The position numbers were made by a program, and so were the translations under genes. DNA of 64,000 nt from Chitinophagales bacterium (GTDB lineage: Bacteria; Bacteroidota; Bacteroidia; Chitinophagales; Chitinophagaceae). Positions within the stretch are counted from its first letter, which is position 1, and every line of letters starts with the position of its first letter. Positions 17,577-26,186 of this stretch are shown here, piece after piece. The stretch is taken from positions 1-64,000 of the forward strand of contig JAFLBK010000006.1 in NCBI GenBank assembly GCA_017303335.1. The letters run 5' to 3'. The notes under the pieces are model-generated. The model did no database searches. It was not told the DNA's origin and saw only the letters and a list, made by a program, of their open reading frames with translations.

Positions 17577-20500
17577 ATGCGTAACCTAACGATCCGCGGT
17601 ATCAAACGGGAAGAGTTCAGCGCCGAAGAAATGGACAATGCCCGCAACAACAACCTCGAGCTGAAACAATCCATTGTATTCAGTACAGCCCGTAACATTT
17701 CCGATGAGCATACCATACAGGTAGGCGATACCGACCTGGTCGAATTTATATTTGAAGACGACACCAGTTGGACCGGCGGCGCCGATATCATCCACGACCT
17801 CTTTCCGCAGACGGCCCGTACAAACCGTTCGGGCGAGGCATTTGTCGTACCGATGAGCCTGGAAGCGGATTCATCCGACCGGGGACTGGGAACCATCGCG
17901 TTGAAACTGCTCAATGTTTTCGCCAAAAAAGCCGTGGCCAAAAAAGTGATCGACCTCGCCGCTTCCCTCGAAAAGAAAGCGCTCAATAACCAGAGTGGCG
18001 TGTTCGGTATCGACCCCGGCTTTCACCTGGGTAAATGGAAAATTACCGAAACAGCCAGGCCCAACCTGCTTTTTATACATGGTACCAATTCATCCACCTG
18101 GGGTTCTTTTGCCGAGATACGCGATTCGGTTCTGTGGAAGCACATGCAGGATACTTATGGTGGCAACATCTTCGGGCTGCAGCACGAAACGATGACCAAA
18201 AGCCCGATCCAGAATGTGATCGCCCTGTTCAAAGAATTGCCGCAAACCTGTACGCTGCATGTCATCACGCATTCCCGCGGCGGACTGGTGGGCGATGTGC
18301 TGGCACGATTCAGTAACGGGCACAAGGGTTTTTCGGAAGAGGAGATCGCCTACCTGCAGAAGACAAACCGTAAAACGGATGTGGATGATATCCGGGCATT
18401 GCAAAAACTCGCGGCCGGTAAAAACATACGCATCGAAAAATTCATACGGGTTGCCTGCCCGGCTTACGGAACTACGATCCTTTCCAAACGGCTCGATCAT
18501 TTTCTCAACATCAGTTGTAACCTGCTGAGCCTGGCGGGCGGCGCCGCGGCCGTTATCGGTTCCGAACTCAAAGCCCTGATAGCCGCCGCCGTGGATACCA
18601 AGAACGATCCCAACGAATTGCCCGGACTGGAAGCGATGAACCCCGATTCGCCTTTTTTGAAAGTGCTCAACAACCCGGCGAATGTATTGGCCGATAGTCA
18701 GCTTACGGTGATCTCGGGAAACTGCGGCATGAAGTTCAATCTGAAAGCCTTGCTCATCATCGCCAGCAAATTATTCTACCTGCAGGAAAACGACCTGGTG
18801 GTGGATACCCGGTCGATGTACTGCGGCGCCAGGCGCAAAGAGAAGATCCGTTACTTCTTCGACGAAGGTCCGGAAGTGGATCACGTACATTATTTCCAGA
18901 ATAAGAATACACAGGAAGCGATGCTGGCCGCACTGAAAGCGGTGGGCTCCATCCCCGGGTTTACAGATATGCTGCCCGCCGAGGAGAGAACGGCGCAGCG
19001 CAATGCCATACTGGGGCTCGACGGCGGCGATGTATTCTACCATGAAGTAAGCGGGAAAAAACCGATCGTTCTGTTATTGCCCGGTATCATGGGTTCGAAC
19101 CTCGAAGCCAACAGCAAAAAAATATGGATCAACTACATCCGCTTTCTCACCGGCGAACTCACCAGGCTGGATATCGCCAAACCCAATATCAAGGCGGTGT
19201 CGCTGATCAAAACATCGTACCGGAAACTGGCCGATCATCTTCGCGACTCCGGGCATGATGTGATCACCTTTCCGTTCGACTGGCGCAAGCCATTGGCCGA
19301 CGCGGCAGCCGAATTGAATGCCTGCATTGTTGACATCCTGAAACACAAACAACCGATCCGGATCATCGGCCACTCGATGGGCGGCGTGGTAACCCGCGAC
19401 TTCATCATCAACCATCCCTCCACCTGGCAGAAACTGAATGCTTCGCCTGGTTTCCGCTTGCTCTTCCTGGGCAGTCCGCTCGGCGGTTCGTACCGGATAC
19501 CCTATGTGCTGGCCGGCAAAGATTCCATCATCAATCAGCTCAGCAAGATCGACCTGGCGCATACGAAGAAAGAATTGCTGGATATGTTCCGCAAATATCC
19601 CGGCCTGCTGGGATTATTGCCTACCGCTGCCACACCCCATGATTTTGCCGACCCCAAAACCTGGGAAGCGATGAAGAATGCCAGTGTGTTCGACTGGAGC
19701 ATACCCGAGAAAAGCGATCTGCAGTTCTTCGGCGCCTATCGCGATAAAGTAGTACAAGCGATGGGAGGCATCGATTTCAGCAAGGCGGTGTATGTGGCCG
19801 GTAAAGACGATGCTACCGTATGCGATTTCGAGATCAACGAAAACCTTCCGGACGAGAAGATCATTTTCAAAAGCACGGCAGAAGGAGATCAATCCGTTAC
19901 CTGGGCAAGCGGTATACCGGTCAACCTGGATAAGGATAAGAACCTGTACTATGTGCCGGTAACGCATGGGGCGCTGGCCAACGAACCCGATATGTTCAAG
20001 GGCATCTCGGAAATACTGGCTACAGGCACTACGGAATTGTTCAGCAGGGATAAGCCCGTAACCCGCGCCGGAACAGCTGTTTTTGATACCATGGAAGAAC
20101 GGGTGATGGATACCGATGAAGTGAGCCTGGAGAATACCCTGCTCGGCATCAAACCCAGGCGTAAGCAGGAAGCGGTGAAGAAAGGCCGCATGCCGGTGAA
20201 AGTAAGTGTGAGCAACGGCGATCTGTATTACAGCGCTTACCCCGTATTGGTGGGTCACTTCCTGACAGATGGCATTACCAGCGCCGAAGCGATCATCGAC
20301 CGTTACTGTGATAATACCCTGCGGGAATGGCACCGGCTTAATCTCTACCCGGGCGATATCGGTACCGGCGAAGTGTTCATCAATACCGGCAAAGATTTCC
20401 GGGGCGCTGTAGTGATTGGCCTGGGAGCCCCGGGACGGCTCAGCGGATTCCAGCTGGCCCGCTCGGTTGAGCAGGGTACTATCAAGTACCTGCTCGAACT

Positions 20501-22907
20501 GAAGAAGACGAGGGCCGGCGATGCCGGTAAGGCGGAAGCAAGGGATACAGGCATTTCGGTATTGCTCATCGGTTGCGGATATGGCGGCTTGTCGATCGAA
20601 AGTTCGGTACGCTCCATCCTGCAAGGTGTTCAGAATGCCAACAACAAGATCGGATCCCTGAACCAGGAAGGTCTGCGCAGCATCGAACACATCGAGTTCG
20701 TGGAATTATATGAAGACAGGAGCCTGCAATGCCTGCTGGTGCTGAACAAGATCGCGGGTGAAGAAGACGGGTTGGATATACGCATGGCCGACCGGCAAAT
20801 GAAGAAACTGCTCGGCTCACGCACCCGCATTCCCATGGACAATGCATCCGATTGGTGGAGCCGCATCTCCATCGCCCTGCAGCGGGAGAAAAATGAGGAA
20901 ACCGGTGCGGTGGATACCGCCCTGCGTTTCAGCAGCAGCACCGGCAGCGCCCGCGAAGAACAGCGTGACCTGCAATCGAACCCGGTGATCGTGAACAGGC
21001 TCATCGAAGACATGTCGGTTAAAAACCGCTGGAGCGCCGACCTGGCTAAAACCGTCTTCGAGCTGATGATCCCCAACGATTTCAAAGACGATATAAAAAA
21101 GCAACCCAATACCATGTGGGTGCTGGATACCGCCGCGGCGGCCTATCCCTGGGAACTTTTGCAGGACAGTATGACCAATGCACGGCCTATCTGCTGTACA
21201 TCGGGTATGATACGCCAGTTGCAAACCGATAAATACCGGCTGAAGATAAATGCCGCTTCGGGTAATAAGGTACTGGTGGTGGGCGATCCCGAATTGAACG
21301 GTAGCCGGCTGGCGCCCCAACTGCCCGGCGCACTTGAGGAAGCCAAACGCGTGGCCGAATTGCTGGGCGAGCATGGATACGAGATGCCCAACAACTGCAT
21401 GCGCAAACAGGCATCGCAGATCGTGCAGGCCGTATTCAAAGACGAATACCGCATCATGCACCTGGCGGGTCATGGCATCTTCAACGAAAAAGATCCCGAT
21501 CGTTCGGGCATGCTCATCGGGGATGGAATCTTTCTCAGCACCCGGGAGATCTGCCAGATGAGCAAAGTACCCGACCTTGTATTTGTGAACTGTTGTTACC
21601 TCGGCAAAGTAAGCGGGCAAGCGGAAGAAACGATGAGCAACCGGTATAAGCTGGCGGCCAATATCGGTACGCAACTGATCATGAACGGCGTGAAGGTGGT
21701 GATCGCTGCCGGCTGGGCAGTCGACGATGCCAACGCCTTGTTGTTCGCCAAACGTTTTTATTCGGAAATGTTGCGGGGAGAGGAATTCGGTAAGGCCATT
21801 CAAACCGCCCGGGCTGAGGCCTTTAAGGCATCGAATGGAAAAGACAATACCTGGGGCGCTTACCAGTGTTACGGCGATCCTTTCTTCAAACTCACCAATA
21901 TACCCAGGCCCGCGCAGGCAAAAACCTACCAGCGTCAATATAAATTCCTCATCGCCCAGGAAGCGGAGGTGGAACTCAGTAACCTGATCAGCAAAGCCGA
22001 TACAAAAAGTTATTCGGTTGCGGCGCTCGAAAAAGACCTGGAGCAGATCATCGCGGCCGTCGACAAAGCGGGTATCCGCAATTCATCCATCCTGGAAAAG
22101 GAAGCGACCGCATATGCGGAGTTGAATAATTATGAGAAAGCCATCGCCAAATTTGAAGACCTGCTGGATGAAGAGAAAGCGACCTTTACCGTGAGGGCCC
22201 TGGAGCGGTACTGTAACATACGGGCGAAACTGTGTGTGAAGAACTGGAAAGCGGGTAAGAACCGGAAAGCGCAACTGGTTGCCATCGGCAAGGTGATCGA
22301 CGACATCAACCGGCTGAATGCCATGAGCCCTACTGCCGAGCGGTATAGTTTATTGGGCAGTGCGTATAAACGAAAAGCGCTGATGCTCACGGTTAAGAAA
22401 GACAAACTCAGCAGCATCTCCCGGGCCGCGGATTATTACCGCATGGCGCACCGGTTGCCCGGTAACCGGAAGCGGGTACATACCTTGTCGAACTGGTTGG
22501 AGATGGAATGCATCCTGGTCGACGCGGGTAAAAAGAAATGGCCGGCGCATGCTTCCAAAACCGGTACGATACCAACATTGAAGGATGCCCGGCAGGAGTT
22601 ACTGGATATGATCACCGGCAAGGCGCTGGAAGATAACAGCGCCGATTTCCTGGCCGAGATCAGCTTGGCCAATGCGCAGTGCTGCCTCTGGCTGCTCGAC
22701 GGAAAGAACAGCGCCGGGCTGAATGAGAAAATCCTGCTGGCCCATTATACAAGCGCCTGGCGTCAGTCGGGTTCGCAGAATAAGAAAATGGCCGACATTG
22801 AGCATCTCGACTTCCTGATCGACGCGTATTCGGGCCTGGTAAAAAAACCGGTTGTTTTGAAGACGCTCCGGTACATCAAATCGGGACTGAAAGACTTCCT
22901 CCGGTAG
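17577..22907 (+). CDS. Giant multidomain protein: two alpha/beta hydrolases, CHAT caspase-like protease, helical C-terminus
   Basis: A 1776-residue protein without signal peptide or membrane helices, so probably cytosolic. Residues 1-150 form an undefined N-terminal region. Hydrolase 1 (about 160-450) has the oxyanion motif FIHGTNSS (166-173), nucleophile S233 in THSRGG, and likely D406 and H436. Hydrolase 2 (about 495-815) resembles LCAT/PGAP1 lipases: LPGIMGSN, FPFDWR, S600 in GHSMGG, D744 or D745, and H797. Residues 875-1075 form an alpha/beta domain with VVIGLGAPGRL and VLLIGCGYGGL, possibly like the N-domain of M17 peptidases. The CHAT domain (about 1180-1440) has H1299 in HLAGHG and C1340 in DLVFVNCCYLG, the His-Cys dyad of caspase-like proteases. 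The C-terminus (1500-1776) is helical, TPR-like near 1508-1600. Base composition matches the neighbours. CHAT-hydrolase fusions are suspected effectors of bacterial immunity or cell death; the function here is unknown. Confidence 0.85.
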   Translation: MRNLTIRGIKREEFSAEEMDNARNNNLELKQSIVFSTARNISDEHTIQVGDTDLVEFIFEDDTSWTGGADIIHDLFPQTARTNRSGEAFVVPMSLEADSSDRGLGTIALKLLNVFAKKAVAKKVIDLAASLEKKALNNQSGVFGIDPGFHLGKWKITETARPNLLFIHGTNSSTWGSFAEIRDSVLWKHMQDTYGGNIFGLQHETMTKSPIQNVIALFKELPQTCTLHVITHSRGGLVGDVLARFSNGHKGFSEEEIAYLQKTNRKTDVDDIRALQKLAAGKNIRIEKFIRVACPAYGTTILSKRLDHFLNISCNLLSLAGGAAAVIGSELKALIAAAVDTKNDPNELPGLEAMNPDSPFLKVLNNPANVLADSQLTVISGNCGMKFNLKALLIIASKLFYLQENDLVVDTRSMYCGARRKEKIRYFFDEGPEVDHVHYFQNKNTQEAMLAALKAVGSIPGFTDMLPAEERTAQRNAILGLDGGDVFYHEVSGKKPIVLLLPGIMGSNLEANSKKIWINYIRFLTGELTRLDIAKPNIKAVSLIKTSYRKLADHLRDSGHDVITFPFDWRKPLADAAAELNACIVDILKHKQPIRIIGHSMGGVVTRDFIINHPSTWQKLNASPGFRLLFLGSPLGGSYRIPYVLAGKDSIINQLSKIDLAHTKKELLDMFRKYPGLLGLLPTAATPHDFADPKTWEAMKNASVFDWSIPEKSDLQFFGAYRDKVVQAMGGIDFSKAVYVAGKDDATVCDFEINENLPDEKIIFKSTAEGDQSVTWASGIPVNLDKDKNLYYVPVTHGALANEPDMFKGISEILATGTTELFSRDKPVTRAGTAVFDTMEERVMDTDEVSLENTLLGIKPRRKQEAVKKGRMPVKVSVSNGDLYYSAYPVLVGHFLTDGITSAEAIIDRYCDNTLREWHRLNLYPGDIGTGEVFINTGKDFRGAVVIGLGAPGRLSGFQLARSVEQGTIKYLLELKKTRAGDAGKAEARDTGISVLLIGCGYGGLSIESSVRSILQGVQNANNKIGSLNQEGLRSIEHIEFVELYEDRSLQCLLVLNKIAGEEDGLDIRMADRQMKKLLGSRTRIPMDNASDWWSRISIALQREKNEETGAVDTALRFSSSTGSAREEQRDLQSNPVIVNRLIEDMSVKNRWSADLAKTVFELMIPNDFKDDIKKQPNTMWVLDTAAAAYPWELLQDSMTNARPICCTSGMIRQLQTDKYRLKINAASGNKVLVVGDPELNGSRLAPQLPGALEEAKRVAELLGEHGYEMPNNCMRKQASQIVQAVFKDEYRIMHLAGHGIFNEKDPDRSGMLIGDGIFLSTREICQMSKVPDLVFVNCCYLGKVSGQAEETMSNRYKLAANIGTQLIMNGVKVVIAAGWAVDDANALLFAKRFYSEMLRGEEFGKAIQTARAEAFKASNGKDNTWGAYQCYGDPFFKLTNIPRPAQAKTYQRQYKFLIAQEAEVELSNLISKADTKSYSVAALEKDLEQIIAAVDKAGIRNSSILEKEATAYAELNNYEKAIAKFEDLLDEEKATFTVRALERYCNIRAKLCVKNWKAGKNRKAQLVAIGKVIDDINRLNAMSPTAERYSLLGSAYKRKALMLTVKKDKLSSISRAADYYRMAHRLPGNRKRVHTLSNWLEMECILVDAGKKKWPAHASKTGTIPTLKDARQELLDMITGKALEDNSADFLAEISLANAQCCLWLLDGKNSAGLNEKILLAHYTSAWRQSGSQNKKMADIEHLDFLIDAYSGLVKKPVVLKTLRYIKSGLKDFLR

Positions 22908-22982
22908 GGCAATCGTAATTTTACGGAAACGGGCGTGGTATTGACTATTTTCGTCAAATGTAGCTGGCCGGCTGTCCATTTT

Positions 22983-23014
22983 TTTGGCAGATAAGGCCTC
23001 GAATCTTATCTTCG
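22983..23014 (+). promoter_or_regulatory. rpsP promoter
   Basis: TTTG (22983-22986), 20-nt spacer and TATCTTCG (23007-23014), one mismatch from TAnnTTTG. The predicted leader is about 48 nt. Confidence 0.55.
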
Positions 23015-23068
23015 TCGTCCCTTTCAAGGGATGAACCCTATTTAATAACAACCAAAAATTTCTATTTT

Positions 23069-23554
23069 ATGGCTGTAAAAATGAGGCTGCAAAGGCATGG
23101 CTCAAAAAAAAGACCCTTCTACTTCATCGTTGTTGCTGATGGCAGAAGCCCCCGTGATGGCAAATTCATTCAAAAATTAGGTACGTACAATCCGCTGACC
23201 GTTCCGGCTACTATCCAGATCGATCGTCAGAAGGCATTGGACTGGCTGCAGAAAGGTGCTCAACCCACCGACACTGTACGTCGTATCCTTTCTTTCAAAG
23301 GCGTACTGTACCTGAAGCATTTGCTGCGTGGGGTAAGTCTTGGTTTGTTCGATGAGGCTTCCGCAATGGAAAAATTCACCAAATGGACCAGCGAACACGA
23401 AATGGCTGTGGCCAAACGCCAGAGCACACACAAGAAGTCCAGGAATGACCGTCGTGGCGACAAGCCCTTTGTGAAAAGGGTTGCTGCCAAGCCAGAAGCG
23501 CCTGCTGCCGAACCAGCGGAAACTCCGGCTGAAGAACCAAAGACAGAAGAATAA
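23069..23554 (+). CDS. rpsP: 30S ribosomal protein S16
   Basis: A 161-residue bS16 of the 30S body. The conserved core AVKMRLQRHGSKKRPFYFIVVADGRSPRDG covers the first 30 residues, followed by KLGTYNPL. After about residue 115 comes a Lys/Arg region and an Ala/Pro/Glu-rich tail of about 30 residues, longer than in E. coli but usual in Bacteroidota. It heads the rpsP-rimM pair, but a terminator-like hairpin lies between the two. Confidence 0.97.
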   Translation: MAVKMRLQRHGSKKRPFYFIVVADGRSPRDGKFIQKLGTYNPLTVPATIQIDRQKALDWLQKGAQPTDTVRRILSFKGVLYLKHLLRGVSLGLFDEASAMEKFTKWTSEHEMAVAKRQSTHKKSRNDRRGDKPFVKRVAAKPEAPAAEPAETPAEEPKTEE

Positions 23555-23579
23555 ACAAACCCTCTGTTCAAATTCTTTG

Positions 23580-23608
23580 AGTCCTGGCCTTGTGCCGGGA
23601 CTTTTTTT
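23580..23608 (+). terminator. Terminator or attenuator between rpsP and rimM
   Basis: AGTCCTGGC pairs with GCCGGGACT (one G-T pair) around CTTGT, followed by a run of seven T, 26 bp after the rpsP stop codon. It should reduce read-through into rimM. Confidence 0.75.
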
Positions 23609-23637
23609 GCTCCTGTTCTCGAAGGACTACCCCCTAA

Positions 23638-23690
23638 CTCGTAACCCATATCCAGTATCTTGCATCCCGTATCCCTTATCTTGCACTCCC
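23638..23690. repeat. Degenerate short tandem repeat before rimM
   Basis: Units such as GTATCTTGCATCCC, GTATCCC and TTATCTTGCACTCCC follow each other directly before the rimM ATG. Each TATCTTGC unit is close to the -7 promoter element TAnnTTTGC with one T missing. Confidence 0.55.
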
Positions 23691-24209
23691 ATGCCGCAGT
23701 ATTTTAAAATAGGAAAATTGGCCGCCAGTACCGGGTTGAAAGGAGAACTGGTATTACAGCACAGCCTGGGTGGCAAAACCTCCCTGAAAGGCCTTGAAGC
23801 GATTTTCCTGGAAGAGAAAAAAGACAGTTTCATTCCCTATTTCATCCAATCCGCAAAGATCCGCAGCGAGAACGAAACCATTCTGAAGCTTGAGGGTATC
23901 GACGTGGTGGAATCGGCCCGGAAACTGACACCCAAAGAAGTGTGGCTCGTGGAAGATGATTTCAAGAAATTCGCGGCCAAATCATCGCCCATTTCCCTGC
24001 TGGGTTTTACCCTCGTGGATGACGAAGGCCGGGAGATCGGTGAGATCATCGAAGTGATCGAGCAACCGCACCAGGTGCTTTGCACGGTGATGGTGGACGG
24101 GAAGGAGGCGCTTATCCCTGTTCACGGGGAAAGCCTCGAAAAGATCGACAAGAAGAATAAGAAGGTACACGTCATTATCCCGGATGGTTTGCTGGATATA
24201 TACCGGTAA
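23691..24209 (+). CDS. rimM: 16S rRNA processing protein RimM
   Basis: A 172-residue ribosome maturation factor that binds S19 and helps form the 30S head. It has the RimM N-terminal beta barrel (FKIGKLAASTGLKGELVL, residues 5-22) and a C-terminal PRC barrel (about 95-170) ending with VIIPDGLLDIY. The start is ATG 23691; an upstream frame from 23481 runs through the rpsP terminator and the repeat and is not credible. The classic rpsP-rimM order is kept, but trmD and rplS do not follow; dinB does, after a repeat-filled gap. Confidence 0.95.
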   Translation: MPQYFKIGKLAASTGLKGELVLQHSLGGKTSLKGLEAIFLEEKKDSFIPYFIQSAKIRSENETILKLEGIDVVESARKLTPKEVWLVEDDFKKFAAKSSPISLLGFTLVDDEGREIGEIIEVIEQPHQVLCTVMVDGKEALIPVHGESLEKIDKKNKKVHVIIPDGLLDIYR

Positions 24210-24211
24210 GT

Positions 24212-24300
24212 AAAACGTGAAAAGTCAAAACCAGGAAGCGATGGGTTGATTGAATTTTTGCTTTTCACGTTCCCCATTTGACTTTTCAACCTTGTTTGAA
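24212..24300. repeat. Intergenic AAAAGTC/GACTTTT repeat before dinB
   Basis: An A-rich half with AACGTGAAAAGTCAAAA is followed by a T-rich half with TTTTGCTTTTCACGTT and TTTGACTTTTCAACC. The halves are partly complementary and could form a long hairpin. Similar sequence occurs in several nuo operon gaps. Confidence 0.6.
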
Positions 24301-24302
24301 TT

Positions 24303-25463
24303 ATGAGCTCCCCGCAACGCATCATAGCGCATTTCGACCTGGATTCTTTTTTCGTTTCGGTAGAGATACTGAACAATCCTTCGTTGAAAGGAAAGCCTGT
24401 TATTGTAGGCGGGCGGGAGCGGGGCGTGGTGGCGGCCTGCAGTTACGAAGCACGTAAATTCGGTATACACTCGGGCATGCCTTCTAAAAAAGCATTGCAG
24501 CTTTGTCCGCACCTCATCGTTTCCAATGTATCGCGGGGCGATTACAGCCGGTACAGCCGCTGGGTTACGCAGATCATCGCCGCCAAAGCGCCTTTGTTCG
24601 AAAAGGCATCGGTGGATGAATTCTACATCGACCTTACGGGCATGAGCAAATTCTTTAAACCGCTTCAGTGGACCATCGACCTGCGCCAGCAGATCATCGA
24701 TGAAACGAAATTGCCCATTTCCTTCGGTTTGTCGAGCAATAAGATGATGGCCAAGATCGCCACCAACGAGGCCAAACCCAACGGCTACCTCCAGATCCCT
24801 TTCGGGAAAGAAAAAGAATTCCTGGCACCCCTTACCGTGGATAAAATCCCGGGCGTGGGCGATCATACCCATGCGATCCTGAAATCCATGGGTATCGTTA
24901 CTATCAAAGACGTAAGCGAACGGGACCCGGATGAACTGGAAGAGCGATTGGGTAAATGGGGCGCCGATCTCTGGCTCAAAAGCCAGGGCATTCACCACAG
25001 CGAGGTAAGCCAGTACCACGAGGCCAAGTCGGTATCTTCTGAAAATACCTTTGAAGAAAATAAAACGGATACCGGGTTCCTGAAAAGCGAACTGGTCCGG
25101 CTCACCGAAAAGATCGCCTATGAATTGCGGCAGGATGCCAAGGTGGCCGGCTGCGTGGCGGTGAAAATCCGCTACCATGACTTTGAAACCGTTTCCCGGC
25201 AAACAACGATCGATTATACCTGTGCCGATGATGAGATCATCCCGGTGGTAAAGGAGTTGTTCGACAAACTATACCGCAAGGGAGAGCCCGTACGGTTGCT
25301 GGGTGTTCGGCTGAGCGAACTCACCAACGACGCCATCCAGACAAACCTCTTCGATGATGTGGAAAGAAAGAGTGAGTTGTACAAAGCGATCGATAATGTT
25401 AAAAATCGCTTCGGAAAGAATTTACTTACCCGGGCTTCTTCGAATAAACGGACGCGTAAATAA
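24303..25463 (+). CDS. dinB: DNA polymerase IV (Y family)
   Basis: A 386-residue error-prone translesion polymerase. Palm-domain carboxylates are D12 in HFDLDSFF and D105-E106 in SVDEFYIDLTG. The fingers motif SYEARKFGIHSGMP (47-60) and the helix-hairpin-helix region around VDKIPGVG follow, then the little-finger domain with the RLLGVRLSEL strand. Length is normal for Bacteroidota. It ends in a basic tail. The -7 element of the peroxiredoxin promoter overlaps its stop codon, so the next gene is transcribed separately. Confidence 0.95.
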   Translation: MSSPQRIIAHFDLDSFFVSVEILNNPSLKGKPVIVGGRERGVVAACSYEARKFGIHSGMPSKKALQLCPHLIVSNVSRGDYSRYSRWVTQIIAAKAPLFEKASVDEFYIDLTGMSKFFKPLQWTIDLRQQIIDETKLPISFGLSSNKMMAKIATNEAKPNGYLQIPFGKEKEFLAPLTVDKIPGVGDHTHAILKSMGIVTIKDVSERDPDELEERLGKWGADLWLKSQGIHHSEVSQYHEAKSVSSENTFEENKTDTGFLKSELVRLTEKIAYELRQDAKVAGCVAVKIRYHDFETVSRQTTIDYTCADDEIIPVVKELFDKLYRKGEPVRLLGVRLSELTNDAIQTNLFDDVERKSELYKAIDNVKNRFGKNLLTRASSNKRTRK

Positions 25464-25468
25464 ATTTG
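25461..25468 (+). promoter_or_regulatory. -7 element of the peroxiredoxin promoter
   Basis: TAAATTTG is an exact TAnnTTTG, followed by C. Its first three bases are the dinB stop codon. The predicted leader is about 15-25 nt. Confidence 0.6.
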
Positions 25469-25489
25469 CATCCTTTCCTAACCATTTAA

Positions 25490-26140
25490 ATGAATACTAT
25501 GAGTCTGCGTTTAGGGGATATCGCTCCCAACTTCAAAGCAACCACCACCGAAGGTGACATTGATTTTTACGAATACCTGGGTACCGGCTGGGGTGTCTTG
25601 TTCTCGCACCCGGCCGACTATACGCCGGTATGTACCACCGAACTGGGCCGTACGGCATTGCTGAAGGATGAATTCGCCAGGCGCAACGTGAAGGTGTTGG
25701 CGGTCAGTGTCGATCCGCTGGATAAGCATTTCGGCTGGCGCTCCGATATCAATGAAACGCAGCATTGTTCCGTCGACTTCCCGATCATTGCCGATGAAAG
25801 CAGGGAAGTGGCCAACCTGTACGACATGATCCATCCCAACGCGTCGGAAACATTCACGGTTCGTTCGCTCTTCATCATCGGCCCGGATAAAAAAGTTAAA
25901 CTGATGATCACCTACCCGGCGTCTACCGGGCGAAATTTTTACGAAGTATTGCGGGTGATCGACTCCCTGCAACTGACGGCGCATTACAGCGTGGCCACAC
26001 CGGCCGACTGGAAACAGGGCGACGACGTGATCGTGGTACCGGCGGTGAGCACCGAAGATGCCATCAAAAAATTTGAGAAAGGCGTGAATGTTATCAAGCC
26101 CTACCTGCGGTATACGCCGCAACCGGATATAAACCTATAA
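25490..26140 (+). CDS. Peroxiredoxin (1-Cys, Prx6 type)
   Basis: A 216-residue thiol peroxidase of the AhpC/TSA superfamily that reduces hydrogen peroxide and organic peroxides. The peroxidatic cysteine is C48 in HPADYTPVCTTELG. The arginine that activates it is probably in the TVRSLFIIGPDKK segment. The C-terminal extension (about 160-216, with DWKQGDDVIVVPAVS) is the hallmark of the Prx6 subfamily. A second ATG at 25499 gives the commoner N-terminus MSLRLGD and may be the true start. It is monocistronic, with its own promoter, and ends in a bidirectional inverted repeat. Confidence 0.94.
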   Translation: MNTMSLRLGDIAPNFKATTTEGDIDFYEYLGTGWGVLFSHPADYTPVCTTELGRTALLKDEFARRNVKVLAVSVDPLDKHFGWRSDINETQHCSVDFPIIADESREVANLYDMIHPNASETFTVRSLFIIGPDKKVKLMITYPASTGRNFYEVLRVIDSLQLTAHYSVATPADWKQGDDVIVVPAVSTEDAIKKFEKGVNVIKPYLRYTPQPDINL

Positions 26141-26153
26141 GGTTCTCTCATCT

Positions 26154-26186
26154 AAACCTATAAGGTCTTCAAGACCTTATAGGTTT
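26154..26186. repeat. Inverted repeat between convergent genes (probable bidirectional terminator)
   Basis: Two 16-bp arms, AAACCTATAAGGTCTT and its exact complement, meet almost without a loop. A third copy of AACCTATAAGGT overlaps the peroxiredoxin stop codon just upstream. The right arm overlaps the stop codon of the pseudouridine synthase gene. The motif looks like a dispersed repeat reused as terminator. Confidence 0.75.

Noticed and set aside
17411..23068. A gasdermin or other small toxin gene beside the CHAT protein
   Set aside because: The gaps on both sides (166 and 161 bp) contain no suitable open frame, and the next genes are ffh and rpsP.
23481..23690. Longer RimM start overlapping rpsP
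   Set aside because: The frame passes through the end of rpsP, a terminator and a tandem repeat; the barrel starts directly after ATG 23691.
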